DNA of 57,300 bases from positions 1 through 57,300 of the forward strand of contig PBKS01000001.1 in NCBI GenBank assembly GCA_002722155.1, in the 5' to 3' direction. Shown one piece after another: positions 1 to 9,071 of this stretch; position 1 is the first letter of the stretch; each line of letters begins with the position of its first letter. The position numbers and the translations under genes are program-made. The notes beneath the pieces are model-generated. The model had not been told where the DNA came from and made no database searches. It saw only the letters and a program-made list of their open reading frames with translations. Source of the stretch: Chloroflexota bacterium. GTDB lineage: Bacteria > Chloroflexota > Dehalococcoidia > Lucifugimonadales > UBA826.

Positions 1-250
<250 letters not shown>

Positions 251-258
251 TACATTAA

Positions 259-273
259 GACAATTCTATTGTC
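259..273 (+). other. short perfect hairpin after 23S rRNA
   Basis: GACAAT and ATTGTC flank a 3-base loop between the 23S 3' end and tRNA-fMet. There is no T-run after it, so it is more likely a processing signal than an intrinsic terminator. The role is inferred from position only. Confidence 0.35.
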
Positions 274-311
274 GGACTCGTATATAAGACAGAATTCAGG
301 AGTTTTAACGA

Positions 312-441
<130 letters not shown>

Positions 442-582
442 GGCGACTAATAATTAGCCTACTTGCAGATCCGTCTGATGTGGATATTGTATGATTGGCC
501 GGTATATCGAAAGATGAAATACAATCGCCAATTAAGAGGTCAGATTGAAGAACAATTAATGGATTTTAGTTCAACTTAACAC

Positions 583-1239
583 ATGCCAGATACACCAATT
601 ATATTTGCAAATTTAGGTTTCGCGATTGTCTTGCTAGCGCTAATGTTTAGAGACATTTTATGGCTGCGTATTGTTTCTGTTTTGGGAACTCTACTCATTG
701 TTCCAATGTATATATTCGCCACTGAAGTCGGATGGACGAGCCTAGGTTGGAACTCTGCTGGGATTATTATAAATCTAGTACAAATAGTGATACTGATTTT
801 AGCCAGAAGGCCGCTAGTCTTGAAGGGTATAGAAAAACAAATCCATGGGGAGGTGTTTTATGCCCTTAACCCCAGAACTTACCGTAGAATTTTTCAATTA
901 GCCCAATTAGAGAAATATCAAAAAGAAACTATACTCATTGAAAAAGGCGAAGTTGTTCATAATTTATATTTAATTGTCAGCGGTCAAATTAAAGTGATCC
1001 TATCTGACGGGACCCCAAAGGTAATATCCAATAACACTTTTATAGGTGAACAGGCTTTCATTACCGGTGAAAGTGCAAGCGCAACAGTTAGCGTTTTATC
1101 TGAAGAAGCTGCGATATTGAAATGGGAGAATATAGAACTACATAAATTGTTGGATAAAAGTGATGTCACATTAAGCAATACCTTTGACTTAATTCTTACT
1201 ACAGATATCATCCATAAATTGCGCCGTATGGCCGATTGA
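583..1239 (+). CDS. Popeye-like membrane protein with cyclic-nucleotide-binding fold
   Basis: The 218-residue protein has three predicted membrane segments (about residues 5-22, 27-47 and 56-74). A cytoplasmic beta-roll domain of the CAP/cNMP-binding type follows (about 100-200, with LYLIVSGQIKV and FIGEQAFITGE). Three membrane helices followed by a cNMP-binding fold is the Popeye-domain architecture, which also has bacterial members. The phosphate-binding cassette is not canonical: the usual Arg after the GE motif is replaced by small residues, as in Popeye proteins, so cAMP binding is not assured. It is the only gene between tRNA-fMet and the first tRNA relic. No clear ribosome-binding site precedes the ATG, so the start is less certain than the gene. 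An adenylate cyclase is encoded at 43509, but no direct link is shown. Confidence 0.75.
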   Translation: MPDTPIIFANLGFAIVLLALMFRDILWLRIVSVLGTLLIVPMYIFATEVGWTSLGWNSAGIIINLVQIVILILARRPLVLKGIEKQIHGEVFYALNPRTYRRIFQLAQLEKYQKETILIEKGEVVHNLYLIVSGQIKVILSDGTPKVISNNTFIGEQAFITGESASATVSVLSEEAAILKWENIELHKLLDKSDVTLSNTFDLILTTDIIHKLRRMAD

Positions 1240-1260
1240 AATAGATTAAGGGAGCAAAAT

Positions 1261-1320
1261 GGGGTTCGTCCTGCCCCCGCTACCACTCATTCATGACTAA
1301 AATCCCCTCTTTTTACCTAT
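1261..1320 (+). repeat. tRNA-fMet 3'-end relic (copy B)
   Basis: GGTTCG-TCCTGCCCCCGC and the following TACCACTCA repeat the T-arm, acceptor and CCA end of tRNA-fMet, with 2 bases missing in the T-loop. The match continues through TGACTAAAATCCCC and a T-run. This is the least altered relic but cannot form a tRNA. It marks the boundary between the Popeye-like gene and the nitrile hydratase module. Confidence 0.85.
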
Positions 1321-1401
1321 CACCACACTTGTTAGAATAGTGCGTGCTGACAACTATTTAATCCCAGAGTAAAAATTAAATAATGCATAAGAGAATCAAT
1401 T

Positions 1402-2043
1402 ATGAGTGAAAAGAAAAATATTATTCATAATCACACCCATTCAGATGATCACGCACATTCACAATTGCCTTCGGATCCCGAACTAAGAGTAAAAGCTCTT
1501 GAAACTTTGCTTATAAATAAAGGTTTAATAGATTCTAGAACTTTAGATGAATTGATTGACACCTATGAAAATAGAATAGGTCCACAAAATGGTGCAAAAG
1601 TAGTTGCAAAAGCGTGGGTTGATAAAGAATATAAAAAAAGACTTCTGAATGATGCAACATCAGCTATAAGGGAATTGAGTTACGAGGGAAGACAGGGCGA
1701 AAATATGGTTGTTGTTGAAAATACACCTAAGGTTCACAACGTGGTGGTTTGCACATTATGTAGTTGCTATCCATGGCCAGTACTCGGTCTCCCGCCAACG
1801 TGGTATAAAAGTGATGAATATAGATCTAGAACAGTACGAGAACCTAGAAAAGTTCTTTCAGAATTTGGTTTATCTCTAGATCCAAAAGTTCAGATAAAAG
1901 TCTGGGATTCAACTGCAGAACTAAGATATCTAGTGTTACCAATGAGACCTGATGGTACTGAAAATATGGATGAGAGTGAACTTGCAGAGTTGGTTACTAG
2001 AAATTCAATGATAGGCACAGGGTTACCAGAGGCACTTAAATGA
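1402..2043 (+). CDS. nitrile hydratase, alpha subunit (cobalt type)
   Basis: This is the catalytic subunit of the enzyme that hydrates nitriles to amides. The metal-binding claw Cys117-Thr-Leu-Cys120-Ser-Cys122 is intact, followed by [10 protein letters not shown]. Thr in the claw is the cobalt-type signature (iron types have Ser). Length 213 is normal for the family. The N-terminus is His-rich ([12 protein letters not shown]), which may help handle metal. Its stop overlaps the beta subunit start (ATGA at 2040-2043), and the accessory gene follows, so the trio is one operon. No cobalt transporter and no amidase are adjacent; an amidase lies 44 kb away at 46269. Thiocyanate hydrolase gamma is related, but a complete nitrile hydratase beta and accessory gene follow here. 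Confidence 0.93.
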   Translation: MSEKKNIIHNHTHSDDHAHSQLPSDPELRVKALETLLINKGLIDSRTLDELIDTYENRIGPQNGAKVVAKAWVDKEYKKRLLNDATSAIRELSYEGRQGENMVVVENTPKVHNVVVCTLCSCYPWPVLGLPPTWYKSDEYRSRTVREPRKVLSEFGLSLDPKVQIKVWDSTAELRYLVLPMRPDGTENMDESELAELVTRNSMIGTGLPEALK

Positions 2044-2780
2044 GTAGGCTGCATGACATGGGAGGACGTTTTGGAGATGGACCGATACCAGTTCCAAGAA
2101 ACAACAAAAATGAAGTCATTAATTTTGAGCCTACTTTTAAACATAATTGGCAGGCAAAAGCGTGGGCAATTACACTTGCTGCTGGTGCTTTAGGCGAATG
2201 GAATCTAGATATCAGTAGACATTATAGAGAATGCTTGCCATCCAAAGATTATATAAATTTCTCTTATTATGAAAAGTGGCTGGCGGCTCTAACTAATCTG
2301 TTAATAGATAAAAACCTTATTTACTTAGATGAATTAAAAGAATATGTTGCTGCTGCTAAGAAAGGTAATTTAGATAAGTTCTCTAAACAAAATGTAATGC
2401 TTGATGATAGGGCCTGGTTAGCTGAAGATGTTCAAAAAACATTAGGCTGGGGAGGGCCATCAATTAGAGATACAAATGTAAGTCCTATTTTTAACATAGG
2501 GGATAAAATTATTACTCAAAGTTATGGTCCAAATGAAAATGAAAATGGTGGACACACCAGATTACCTAAATATGCTATGGGAAGAGTAGGTACAGTTTAT
2601 TCTTATAATAAAAATCATGTTTTCCCTGATAAAAATGCTCACGGGTTGGGAGAAAGTCCCTTACCTTTATATACTGTAGAATTCAAATCCTCAGAATTAT
2701 GGGGGATCTCATCTGAACATGAAAATGACAGCATATTTTTGGATTTGTGGGAACCATACTTAAATCATTATAAAGATTAA
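2040..2780 (+). CDS. nitrile hydratase, beta subunit
   Basis: The 246-residue protein starts with the family signature MSRLHDMGG and ends in the SH3-like barrel of beta subunits (about 150-246, with [16 protein letters not shown] and YTVEF). The beta subunit forms the heterodimer with alpha and shapes the active site. The ATG overlaps the alpha stop by 4 bases, indicating translational coupling. Length and both domains look complete. Confidence 0.92.
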   Translation: MSRLHDMGGRFGDGPIPVPRNNKNEVINFEPTFKHNWQAKAWAITLAAGALGEWNLDISRHYRECLPSKDYINFSYYEKWLAALTNLLIDKNLIYLDELKEYVAAAKKGNLDKFSKQNVMLDDRAWLAEDVQKTLGWGGPSIRDTNVSPIFNIGDKIITQSYGPNENENGGHTRLPKYAMGRVGTVYSYNKNHVFPDKNAHGLGESPLPLYTVEFKSSELWGISSEHENDSIFLDLWEPYLNHYKD

Positions 2781-2794
2781 ACTTTTATAAAAAT

Positions 2795-3160
2795 ATGACA
2801 ATGAAATCTGATTATAGTTTACCTTTTACAAATACAAATGAAGATCAGGTGGTTTTCGAGAATCCTTGGCATAGTCAATTATTTGCTATTACTGTTCAAT
2901 TGTCAGAAAAAGGAAATTTTAGTTGGACGGAATTCGTTACAGTTTTTGGGGAAGATCTTAAAAAAGAAAGCTTATATACAAAAAATTTAGATGGTAGTAA
3001 TGATTATTTCTCCTGTTGGTTAAATGCCTTAGAAAAAATTCTAATAGAAAAGAACATCAGTAATCAAAACACTTTGATTCTGTTAAAAGAAGATTGGACA
3101 CAGGCTTACTTATCTACACCACATGGTAAGCCCGTACATATTAAAAATAGGAATGCCTAA
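2795..3160 (+). CDS. nitrile hydratase accessory protein (beta N-terminal-like activator)
   Basis: The 121-residue protein resembles the N-terminal helical half of the beta subunit (FENPWHSQLFAITVQL, YFSCWLNALEKILIEK), the pattern of nitrile hydratase activator proteins. In cobalt-type systems such proteins exchange subunits with the apoenzyme to deliver metal; that role is family knowledge. It lies 14 bases after the beta gene and completes a three-gene operon. The next tRNA relic begins 26 bases downstream. Confidence 0.85.
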   Translation: MTMKSDYSLPFTNTNEDQVVFENPWHSQLFAITVQLSEKGNFSWTEFVTVFGEDLKKESLYTKNLDGSNDYFSCWLNALEKILIEKNISNQNTLILLKEDWTQAYLSTPHGKPVHIKNRNA

Positions 3161-3186
3161 ATGTCAATCATGTGTAAAACTGAGGT

Positions 3187-3285
3187 CTCATAACCCAACG
3201 GTCGCAGGTTCCGATCCTGCCCTCACTACCACTCAATACGTGACTAAAATCCCCTTTTTAACCCCTACCCTGCTTTTCAAATTAG
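3187..3285 (+). repeat. tRNA-fMet 3'-half relic (copy C)
   Basis: The copy runs from the anticodon loop (TCTCATAACCCAA) through T-arm, acceptor, CCA and a flank with TGACTAAAATCCCC and a C-rich stretch. It aligns with 342-441 over about 100 bases, with scattered substitutions including acceptor changes (CCTCAC for CCCCGC). It is longer than copy B but more diverged. It separates the nitrile hydratase operon from the hydrolase module. Confidence 0.85.
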
Positions 3286-3349
3286 TTGCTCCAACTTAAC
3301 TTATAATATGGAGTTTGAATCCATTATTTAATAGCTGGAAATATATTAA

Positions 3350-4258
3350 TTGTTAAGAGCCAATAAAAAATATTATTTCATCATAATTCTCTTACCACTA
3401 TTTCTGTATTTGTTTCTTTCAATATTCTCTTCGGTTGCAACTTTTAAAGTTTCCAGCGAAAAGTCATCATTAAGCCCAATATCCATTGGTCTGGAATTTC
3501 AAGAAATAGAAATCACTTCAAATAAAAAGACTATCTCTTCATGGTGGATTCCCAACGATTCTGACAAAACTCTCCTAGTCTTACACGGCCTTCGTAGCCA
3601 AAAAAGTGATGAACTAATTTTAAATTTTATTAAAGAGTTCCATACATTGGGTTTTTCTATAATTGCGATTGACTTTAGAAACCATGGAAAATCCTCAAAA
3701 GGTGATTTCACTTTTGGTTTAGATGAGATTAACGATGTTTACATAACCTTAGATTATTACTATCAATCCAAAGGAATAAGACGTGTGGGAATTTGGGGAT
3801 TTAGTTATGGTGCAACAACGGCCATTTTTTCAGGGCAAGAATACGATCAAGACAAAATGACACCTGAAATTGTGGGAATATTTTCTGATACCCCTTATTT
3901 CAGTCTGACTGACATGATCAGTGCACAGATTTCTAGAAGGACACCACTAAACTTATTCATGGCGAATTTATTAAAACCAGGAATTCTACTGTTTACTAAT
4001 TTGTTTTACGGGTTTGATTTCAATGCTATAGAACAAAATTACGTCGAAAATTCCGACATAAATATTCCTACAAAAATTATCGGATGTACTGGCGATAAAA
4101 CCGTGCCTTTAGAGCAATCAGAAAAGGCCCACAAATCATTAGGTAAAAACAGTAACTTGGTAGAATTTGAAAACTGCCGTGTACACGGCGAAGCTTTTGA
4201 CAGTGATCCTTTAAGATATTTGCAGGAATTCGAAAAACATTTTATGGATTTGTTTTAG
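3350..4258 (+). CDS. membrane-anchored alpha/beta hydrolase
   Basis: The 302-residue protein has one N-terminal membrane anchor (about residues 8-28) and an alpha/beta-hydrolase domain. Visible landmarks are the oxyanion region VLHGLRSQKSDE, DFRNHGKS, the nucleophile elbow GFSYG, an acid in TGDKTVP and a C-terminal His in RVHGEAF. This matches the serine aminopeptidase S33/hydrolase_4-like group; the substrate cannot be told. The start is TTG with a weak GGAA upstream. It sits directly after tRNA relic C. Confidence 0.8.
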   Translation: MLRANKKYYFIIILLPLFLYLFLSIFSSVATFKVSSEKSSLSPISIGLEFQEIEITSNKKTISSWWIPNDSDKTLLVLHGLRSQKSDELILNFIKEFHTLGFSIIAIDFRNHGKSSKGDFTFGLDEINDVYITLDYYYQSKGIRRVGIWGFSYGATTAIFSGQEYDQDKMTPEIVGIFSDTPYFSLTDMISAQISRRTPLNLFMANLLKPGILLFTNLFYGFDFNAIEQNYVENSDINIPTKIIGCTGDKTVPLEQSEKAHKSLGKNSNLVEFENCRVHGEAFDSDPLRYLQEFEKHFMDLF

Positions 4259-4326
4259 ATACTTTTCTGAAATAAGTCCTCTGTCTTATATTTTTAATAG
4301 ATCAGCTAAGGATTTGTACTGGCGTA

Positions 4327-4773
4327 TTAACAGATTTTTTTAGGCATATATGTCCCAAATGCTGCCTTATAAGTACCAATGTTTGCCACCGTAGCAGATG
4401 ACTCATATACAAGCCATTTATACTGCAAATCATATTCCCTAACGCTGTCTGAATCATCCATATGGTATTCAATCAGAGTGACTTCCCACACCCCATCACC
4501 TAAATATACCGGTGAAAACTTAGCTAAATCCGTGGAGGTAATTAAAGCAAACTCCAACATAAGACAGGACAACCTTAGCCTTTCCCCAATACTAGGAAGT
4601 TTGTCAGCCGTAAATATATCTTGAATGCCCTTGTCTTCCACCAACGATATTACTTGATTTTCGACAAAAAGTGGCTCATCGGTAGAAATTGGTACAACAG
4701 CTGTTTCCGATGATTGTTCAGTACACCCAACCGTCACTAAAAAAACCAACGATATGAGAAATATCTTTTTCAT
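4327..4773 (-). CDS. putative lipoprotein of unknown function
   Basis: The ATG at 4773 gives a 148-residue protein beginning MKKIFLISLVFLVTVGC, a lipoprotein signal peptide with the lipid-modified Cys at position 17. A longer reading to 4839 would bury the signal behind 22 residues and is less likely. The mature part (Ser/Glu-rich linker, then a compact domain with VWEVTLIEYH and YKWLVYE) is not recognised. It is convergent with the hydrolase gene and divergent from the methyltransferase. Confidence 0.65.
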   Translation of the reverse strand: MKKIFLISLVFLVTVGCTEQSSETAVVPISTDEPLFVENQVISLVEDKGIQDIFTADKLPSIGERLRLSCLMLEFALITSTDLAKFSPVYLGDGVWEVTLIEYHMDDSDSVREYDLQYKWLVYESSATVANIGTYKAAFGTYMPKKIC

Positions 4774-4986
4774 GGCCACATAATACCAATTTGTCGGAAA
4801 GAGGATTGATATGGAGTTGTCGTATACCCACATTGGCAATATATTGTCTTCTCAGGAGCAGTCTGAATAACCGTTTGTTCGATTAAACAGTAAAGAAATC
4901 GCAAATTTACGGGTATTCCAATCTGGCAGCTGGGATTAAATACAAGTTAATATCTATCGCATTGCATTTAAATTGGAGCCCGCAAA

Positions 4987-5790
4987 ATGAAAGACTATAA
5001 AAATTCGAATCTGAAATTTTGGGATTCTATAGTCCAAGAACACGTTCAGTCAGATTTCTACGATGTCTCTGGTTTTCTTAAAGGAAAAACCTCTTTGGAT
5101 TCATTGGAGTTGGAAGTGGTAGGAGATATCAGTGGTCAAACGCTATTGCACTTGCAATGCCACTTTGGACTTTCCACCCTATCCTGGGTGAGATTGGGTG
5201 CCATTGCTACAGGGGTTGATTTTTCCCCGGCTGCAATTTCTGCCGCCAATGAACTATCAAAGAAATCAGGACTTTGTGCGCGATTTATCGAATCAAACAT
5301 ATACAATATTTCAAGTACTTTAGATGAAAAATTTGACATAGTGTTTGCCTCATATGGAGTACTTTGCTGGCTTCCTGATCTTACGAACTGGGCAAAGGAA
5401 ATTGCACAGTGTATGAAAATAGGTGGAAGATTCCATTTAATAGAATATCATCCTCTTATGACCGCTCTGGACGCTGGTTTGGGAAACGACGTCGTGCTTA
5501 AAAACTCTTATTTTAATGAAGGTGTTGAAATTCTTGAGGCTCAAGGATCCTATGCTATTCCAGAGAGTTCCATCAAAAACCACACCTATGAATGGAGTCA
5601 CTCTATAGGTGAAGTCATAACATCACTACTTGAAGCGGGTCTTCATCTAGATAATTTTATGGAATACCCATATGCAACAGAGGGCAGCTTCGTTAGTTAT
5701 CTGCGCAAAAGTGACGATGGAAAATGGAGGGCTCCAGATCATAAATGGGGCGTTCCGCTATCTTATTCGTTATCTGTTTCCAAAAAGTAG
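4987..5790 (+). CDS. class I SAM-dependent methyltransferase
   Basis: The 267-residue protein has the SAM-binding Rossmann core: LLHLQCHFGLSTLSWVRLG (motif I region), GVDFS (acidic end of strand 2) and the FDIVFASYGVLCWLP motif. It belongs to the LHLQCHFG-type class I methyltransferases. The acceptor substrate is unknown. It is the last gene before the most decayed tRNA relic. Confidence 0.85.
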   Translation: MKDYKNSNLKFWDSIVQEHVQSDFYDVSGFLKGKTSLDSLELEVVGDISGQTLLHLQCHFGLSTLSWVRLGAIATGVDFSPAAISAANELSKKSGLCARFIESNIYNISSTLDEKFDIVFASYGVLCWLPDLTNWAKEIAQCMKIGGRFHLIEYHPLMTALDAGLGNDVVLKNSYFNEGVEILEAQGSYAIPESSIKNHTYEWSHSIGEVITSLLEAGLHLDNFMEYPYATEGSFVSYLRKSDDGKWRAPDHKWGVPLSYSLSVSKK

Positions 5791-5870
5791 TTTTAACCAT
5801 TGCATTAAATGTGTATCAAAAGGGTATAATCTTGCGCTTCTCTAGGAGAAAACACCTTATACCGGTTAAC

Positions 5871-5945
5871 GAGGTCTCATAAACCAAATACCTCAGATTA
5901 AAATTCTACCCCGCTGACACTAATTCCTGAGTCAGAGACCCTCTT
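5871..5945 (+). repeat. heavily decayed tRNA-fMet relic (copy D)
   Basis: GGTCTCATAA-CCAAAT, ACCCCGCTGACACT and TGAGTCAGAGACCCTCTT line up in order with the anticodon loop, acceptor/CCA and flank of tRNA-fMet, with many substitutions and small gaps. The match is much weaker than copies B and C and could be questioned alone. Order, spacing and position make it credible as the oldest boundary. Confidence 0.5.
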
Positions 5946-5957
5946 CATTCACCATAA

Positions 5958-6146
5958 CTAGGTCTTAAAAAAACTAATAAGATTTGATATCGTCCATGCA
6001 GTTCCAGCTAACAATTGTAAATAATCACCTAGAGTAAATGACCCATAAACGAAAACTGAAGCGACCCAGGAGGTACTTGCGATCAATTGGCATAACCAAA
6101 GAGTACTTATATTGGATTTATATTTTTTATTATTACTTATTAGCAT
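5958..6146 (-). CDS. small membrane protein, unknown
   Basis: The ATG at 6146 has GAGGAG five bases upstream, inside the 3' end of the oxidoreductase gene. It overlaps that gene's stop by 7 bases, so translation is probably coupled. A GTG at 6152 is in frame but overlaps the ribosome-binding site. The 62-residue product has a short basic N-terminus and two hydrophobic stretches (about 14-34 and 41-58). The family is not recognised. Confidence 0.55.
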   Translation of the reverse strand: MLISNNKKYKSNISTLWLCQLIASTSWVASVFVYGSFTLGDYLQLLAGTAWTISNLISFFKT

Positions 6147-7258
6147 GCGCACTCCTCATCGCAACCGGATAAATCATCCAAATAAAGTCCATCGTCGCGA
6201 TATTGTTCTAGAAATGATGTATCCATACCCAATTGTTCGCCTATCGCATTTGCTACAACTCCAAACCGCTGTCTAAATTTATAAATAAAACAAAAAATCA
6301 GATTTTCATGCCGTACTTGTGGACCGGTAAGAAACAATCCAGGAGTTTTCGTGGATTCATCATGTTCATTCAAAAGACAATAAGATTTACTTTCGTCCCA
6401 AAAAAACAAATCTTTAACCTTTACCAAACTGCTTTCAAACCCAATCGCAGAAACTGGTTGTACAGCGCTTTCATAAGGGGTTGAGTTACCTTCTACATAT
6501 ATGAAATATTTATCATCTTTAAACTTTATATCTTTAACTACAGACTCACCCTTAAGATCAATTCTTTCACGAGGCATTTCAAAAGCTAGACGATCAATTG
6601 TAAAAGGCGACAAATTATCGCTTGGATCAGTTGTCTTAACATCCCAATCTGGATTCCCAATTAACACATGCACCTTCTTGCCCAGTCTACTCAAATGGAT
6701 CGCCGCATCTATGCCACTTTCATTCCCACCGATCACATATACCTCTTCACCTTCTACGTGTTCCCAGCTTTGAATTTGGCTATTATGTAAACACAATTCA
6801 GACCCCGAAAAAGTATTTGTCCTAGGATACTGAAATTCTCCGGCAGCCCATATCAAAAAACGGCTTTGAATGTACGTACCATTTTCAATCTCAATTTCAA
6901 AGCCTTCCTGACCCTTATTTACCTTTACCACGTTCGTGTTTTCCCTAATGGGCAATTCAAGGTGATCAGAAATTAACCTCAAATACCTTCCATACCTTTC
7001 ACCAGTAGGGTGTTCTGTATCAAGGGAATAAGCAGGAGAAGTTCCTGACGCAACGCCGTTCAGATCTATATGCCCCCAGCCATTTGTTGTAAATGAAGGG
7101 GTGATGAATTGCATTTCTTTCGGCCATTTATCAAAAGATGCTCCCACATTCTCTCTTTCGATAACAAGCATATTGTCTAAGCCGAAATCCTTTAACATGG
7201 CGGCAATACCTATCCCCGCAGCACCTGCGCCAACAATAACAACATCATAATTTTCCAT
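6140..7258 (-). CDS. FAD-dependent NAD(P)-binding oxidoreductase
   Basis: The 372-residue protein has two dinucleotide-binding motifs: VVIVGAGAAGIGIA at the N-terminus for FAD and VYVIGGNESGIDAAIHL near residue 170 for NAD(P). The phrases WPKEMQFITPSF and LIWAAGEFQYP place it in the flavin monooxygenase/thioredoxin-reductase-like superfamily. No redox CxxC lies in the NAD domain, so it is not a classical thioredoxin reductase. The tail ends CDEECAC, a Cys-rich acidic motif that might bind metal or be redox active. A small membrane protein gene overlaps its end. The substrate is unknown. Confidence 0.82.
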   Translation of the reverse strand: MENYDVVIVGAGAAGIGIAAMLKDFGLDNMLVIERENVGASFDKWPKEMQFITPSFTTNGWGHIDLNGVASGTSPAYSLDTEHPTGERYGRYLRLISDHLELPIRENTNVVKVNKGQEGFEIEIENGTYIQSRFLIWAAGEFQYPRTNTFSGSELCLHNSQIQSWEHVEGEEVYVIGGNESGIDAAIHLSRLGKKVHVLIGNPDWDVKTTDPSDNLSPFTIDRLAFEMPRERIDLKGESVVKDIKFKDDKYFIYVEGNSTPYESAVQPVSAIGFESSLVKVKDLFFWDESKSYCLLNEHDESTKTPGLFLTGPQVRHENLIFCFIYKFRQRFGVVANAIGEQLGMDTSFLEQYRDDGLYLDDLSGCDEECAC

Positions 7259-7706
7259 TTTCTCTCCAATGCTTTAAAAAAGAACGTAATTCAAAGATAG
7301 TCAGTTTAATTCCTAGATCATGCTTCTTATTTTCATATACGTAGTGAGATCCAGTCGCAATAAAAGAATGTCATACTTTCTATTTGACTTTGCTATATTG
7401 CTTTTAATGAGACCTAGTATCATTAGCTGTTTACATTGTAGAGATGTCCCGGGAAACATGTCAATCTTGATAGGCGGCTTCCAATTGAATGAATTCAAGG
7501 AAATCATGCAAAGCAATATGGATATATATTCATCAAATGTATAGGAGAAATGGATACTTTTGACTAGACGGGGAAATGACACAATTCAAGTACTGATAGA
7601 CAGGCTGCTTACAGCCTATTACTCACTTCTTCTATCTACAAAACTAGACAGTATCTTATAGAATCGGCTCTTAAGAATACATAATCCACTTGTAAGGAGA
7701 ACCAAT
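7259..7706. other. intergenic region, no convincing gene
   Basis: Opposed open frames of 74 (7320-7544, +) and 89 (7313-7582, -) residues overlap here, but neither has a recognisable family or a good ribosome-binding site. The region is AT-rich and upstream of the broken gene at 7707. It could hold a decayed gene; nothing more can be supported. Confidence 0.5.
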
Positions 7707-8009
7707 ATGTCTCTATTTATCGTAGTTCATGCTTTATAAATCGATTCTGAACAATTCTCAGAGGCAATGGCAGGACCAGATATCTTGGAATTCGCAAAGG
7801 CGATGTCCTCAGGACAAACCCCCGCAAAATGCGTGAAAAGTTGGGACCCTATCCCATATGGCAATACAGACACCTTCGTCTGTTTATGGGAAGCTGATAA
7901 TCCTGAAGACATTTCATCAACACTAGGTGACGACATGCTAGCTATGATTACATGCGACCCGATGGAAGTAAATGAAATTGATTGGGCTGAGGTTGCCAAC
8001 TCGGGTTAA
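7707..8009 (+). pseudogene. small conserved-type protein interrupted by in-frame TAA
   Basis: A strong ribosome-binding site (AAGGAGA) precedes the ATG at 7707, but codon 11 (7737-7739) is TAA. The same frame then stays open to 8009, giving MSLFIVVHAL-stop-IDSEQFSEAMAGP and a compact domain with QTPAKCVKSWDPIPYG and FVCLWEAD. The reading looks like a roughly 100-residue alpha/beta-barrel-type small protein (DUF3303-like; tentative). A restart at ATG 7767 would lose the first strand. It may be a recent pseudogene, a sequencing error or a reinitiated short protein. TAA is not a known recoding codon here, so readthrough is unlikely. Confidence 0.6.
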
Positions 8010-8261
8010 TGACCTAGTCCTAAGATCACTATTAAATTAATCCTTGGATTAATATACAGAGAATTGGATTAGCAATGGCGTTATTGGGTCCAGGAGATTT
8101 TAAATCTGAAGTGTCTGGAAAAGTATGGTGGTATCTTTGAGCCACTAGAACAAAGGACAAATAGAAGGTTTATTCAAAGATTCATTAGCCATATAGGTAT
8201 TAACTTATGCAATAACATTTCATCGAATCGTTTTAGACACTTCATTTGAGGAGGAATCCAC

Positions 8262-9041
8262 ATGAGACTGGAAGGAAAAGTTGCCCTGATAACTGGTGGC
8301 GCAAGAGGCCAAGGTGCAGCTGAAGCAAAATTATTTATAAAAGAAGGAGCCAAGGTTGTAATAGCAGACATCCTTGATGAGGAAGGTAAAAAGTTGGAAG
8401 CAGAGATTATCGAACTTGGGGGAGAATGTTTCTATACTCACTTAGATGTATCCAACTCCGCAAATTGGAAAAATACTGTCGCGACAGCAGTAACCCGGTT
8501 CGGAAAAATAGACATACTTGTAAACAATGCAGGTATTGCCGTCTGGGGTACTAATGACGATACAACCGAAGAGATTTGGGATACTGTTATGGATGTAAAC
8601 GCCAAAGGGGTTTTCTTGGGAACCCAACACGTAATACCGGAAATGAAAAAGTCAGGTGGAGGCTCCATCATCAACATTTCCTCCATTTCTGGGCTAGTTG
8701 GACAGCCGACTATACAGCCAGTTTACAATGCCTCGAAAGGAGCTGTCAGAATATTCACTAAATCCACAGCTGTGCAGTACGGAAGCTATGGAATCAGGGC
8801 TAATTCCATTCATCCCGGTGCTATTAACACAGATATGATCTCTCACAGAATACAGGGCGAGGAAAGTAGAAAACGCATAAAAGAGAATGTCCCTCTACAA
8901 AGAGTAGCGGATCCTATAGAAATAGCTTACGGTGCATTATTTTTGGCCTCGGATGAATCGTCGTACATGACCGGAAGCGAGATGGTAATTGACGGCGGGG
9001 TTACCGCTGGTGCTCCCAATACAAGTTCTACTTCGCAGTAG
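8262..9041 (+). CDS. short-chain dehydrogenase/reductase (NAD type)
   Basis: The 259-residue classical SDR has TGGARGQG for the cofactor, an acidic residue after strand 2 (VVIADI) indicating NAD(H) preference, NNAG, catalytic Ser in ISSISG and YNASK as the Tyr-Lys pair. The C-terminal FLASDESSYMTGSEMVIDGG is typical of the FabG/hydroxysteroid-dehydrogenase group. A strong GAGGAGG precedes the ATG. The substrate cannot be assigned; neighbours point to CoA-ester or fatty/aromatic acid metabolism. Confidence 0.92.
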   Translation: MRLEGKVALITGGARGQGAAEAKLFIKEGAKVVIADILDEEGKKLEAEIIELGGECFYTHLDVSNSANWKNTVATAVTRFGKIDILVNNAGIAVWGTNDDTTEEIWDTVMDVNAKGVFLGTQHVIPEMKKSGGGSIINISSISGLVGQPTIQPVYNASKGAVRIFTKSTAVQYGSYGIRANSIHPGAINTDMISHRIQGEESRKRIKENVPLQRVADPIEIAYGALFLASDESSYMTGSEMVIDGGVTAGAPNTSSTSQ

Positions 9042-9071
9042 GATCGCTATGAGTATTTAGGCAACAAAGAT

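Noticed and set aside
1402-3160. Thiocyanate hydrolase instead of nitrile hydratase
   Set aside because: The beta gene is a full-length nitrile hydratase beta and an accessory gene follows; thiocyanate hydrolase has split beta/alpha-type subunits.
7320-7582. Opposed 74- and 89-residue open frames
   Set aside because: No ribosome-binding site, no recognisable family, and they overlap each other; at most a decayed gene.
7737-7739. In-frame TAA considered as a recoding site
   Set aside because: TAA is not used for selenocysteine or pyrrolysine, and no hairpin or redox motif accompanies it.
8010-8261. Short frame beginning at ATG 8075
   Set aside because: Only about 20 codons before a stop and no conserved motif; not supported as a gene.
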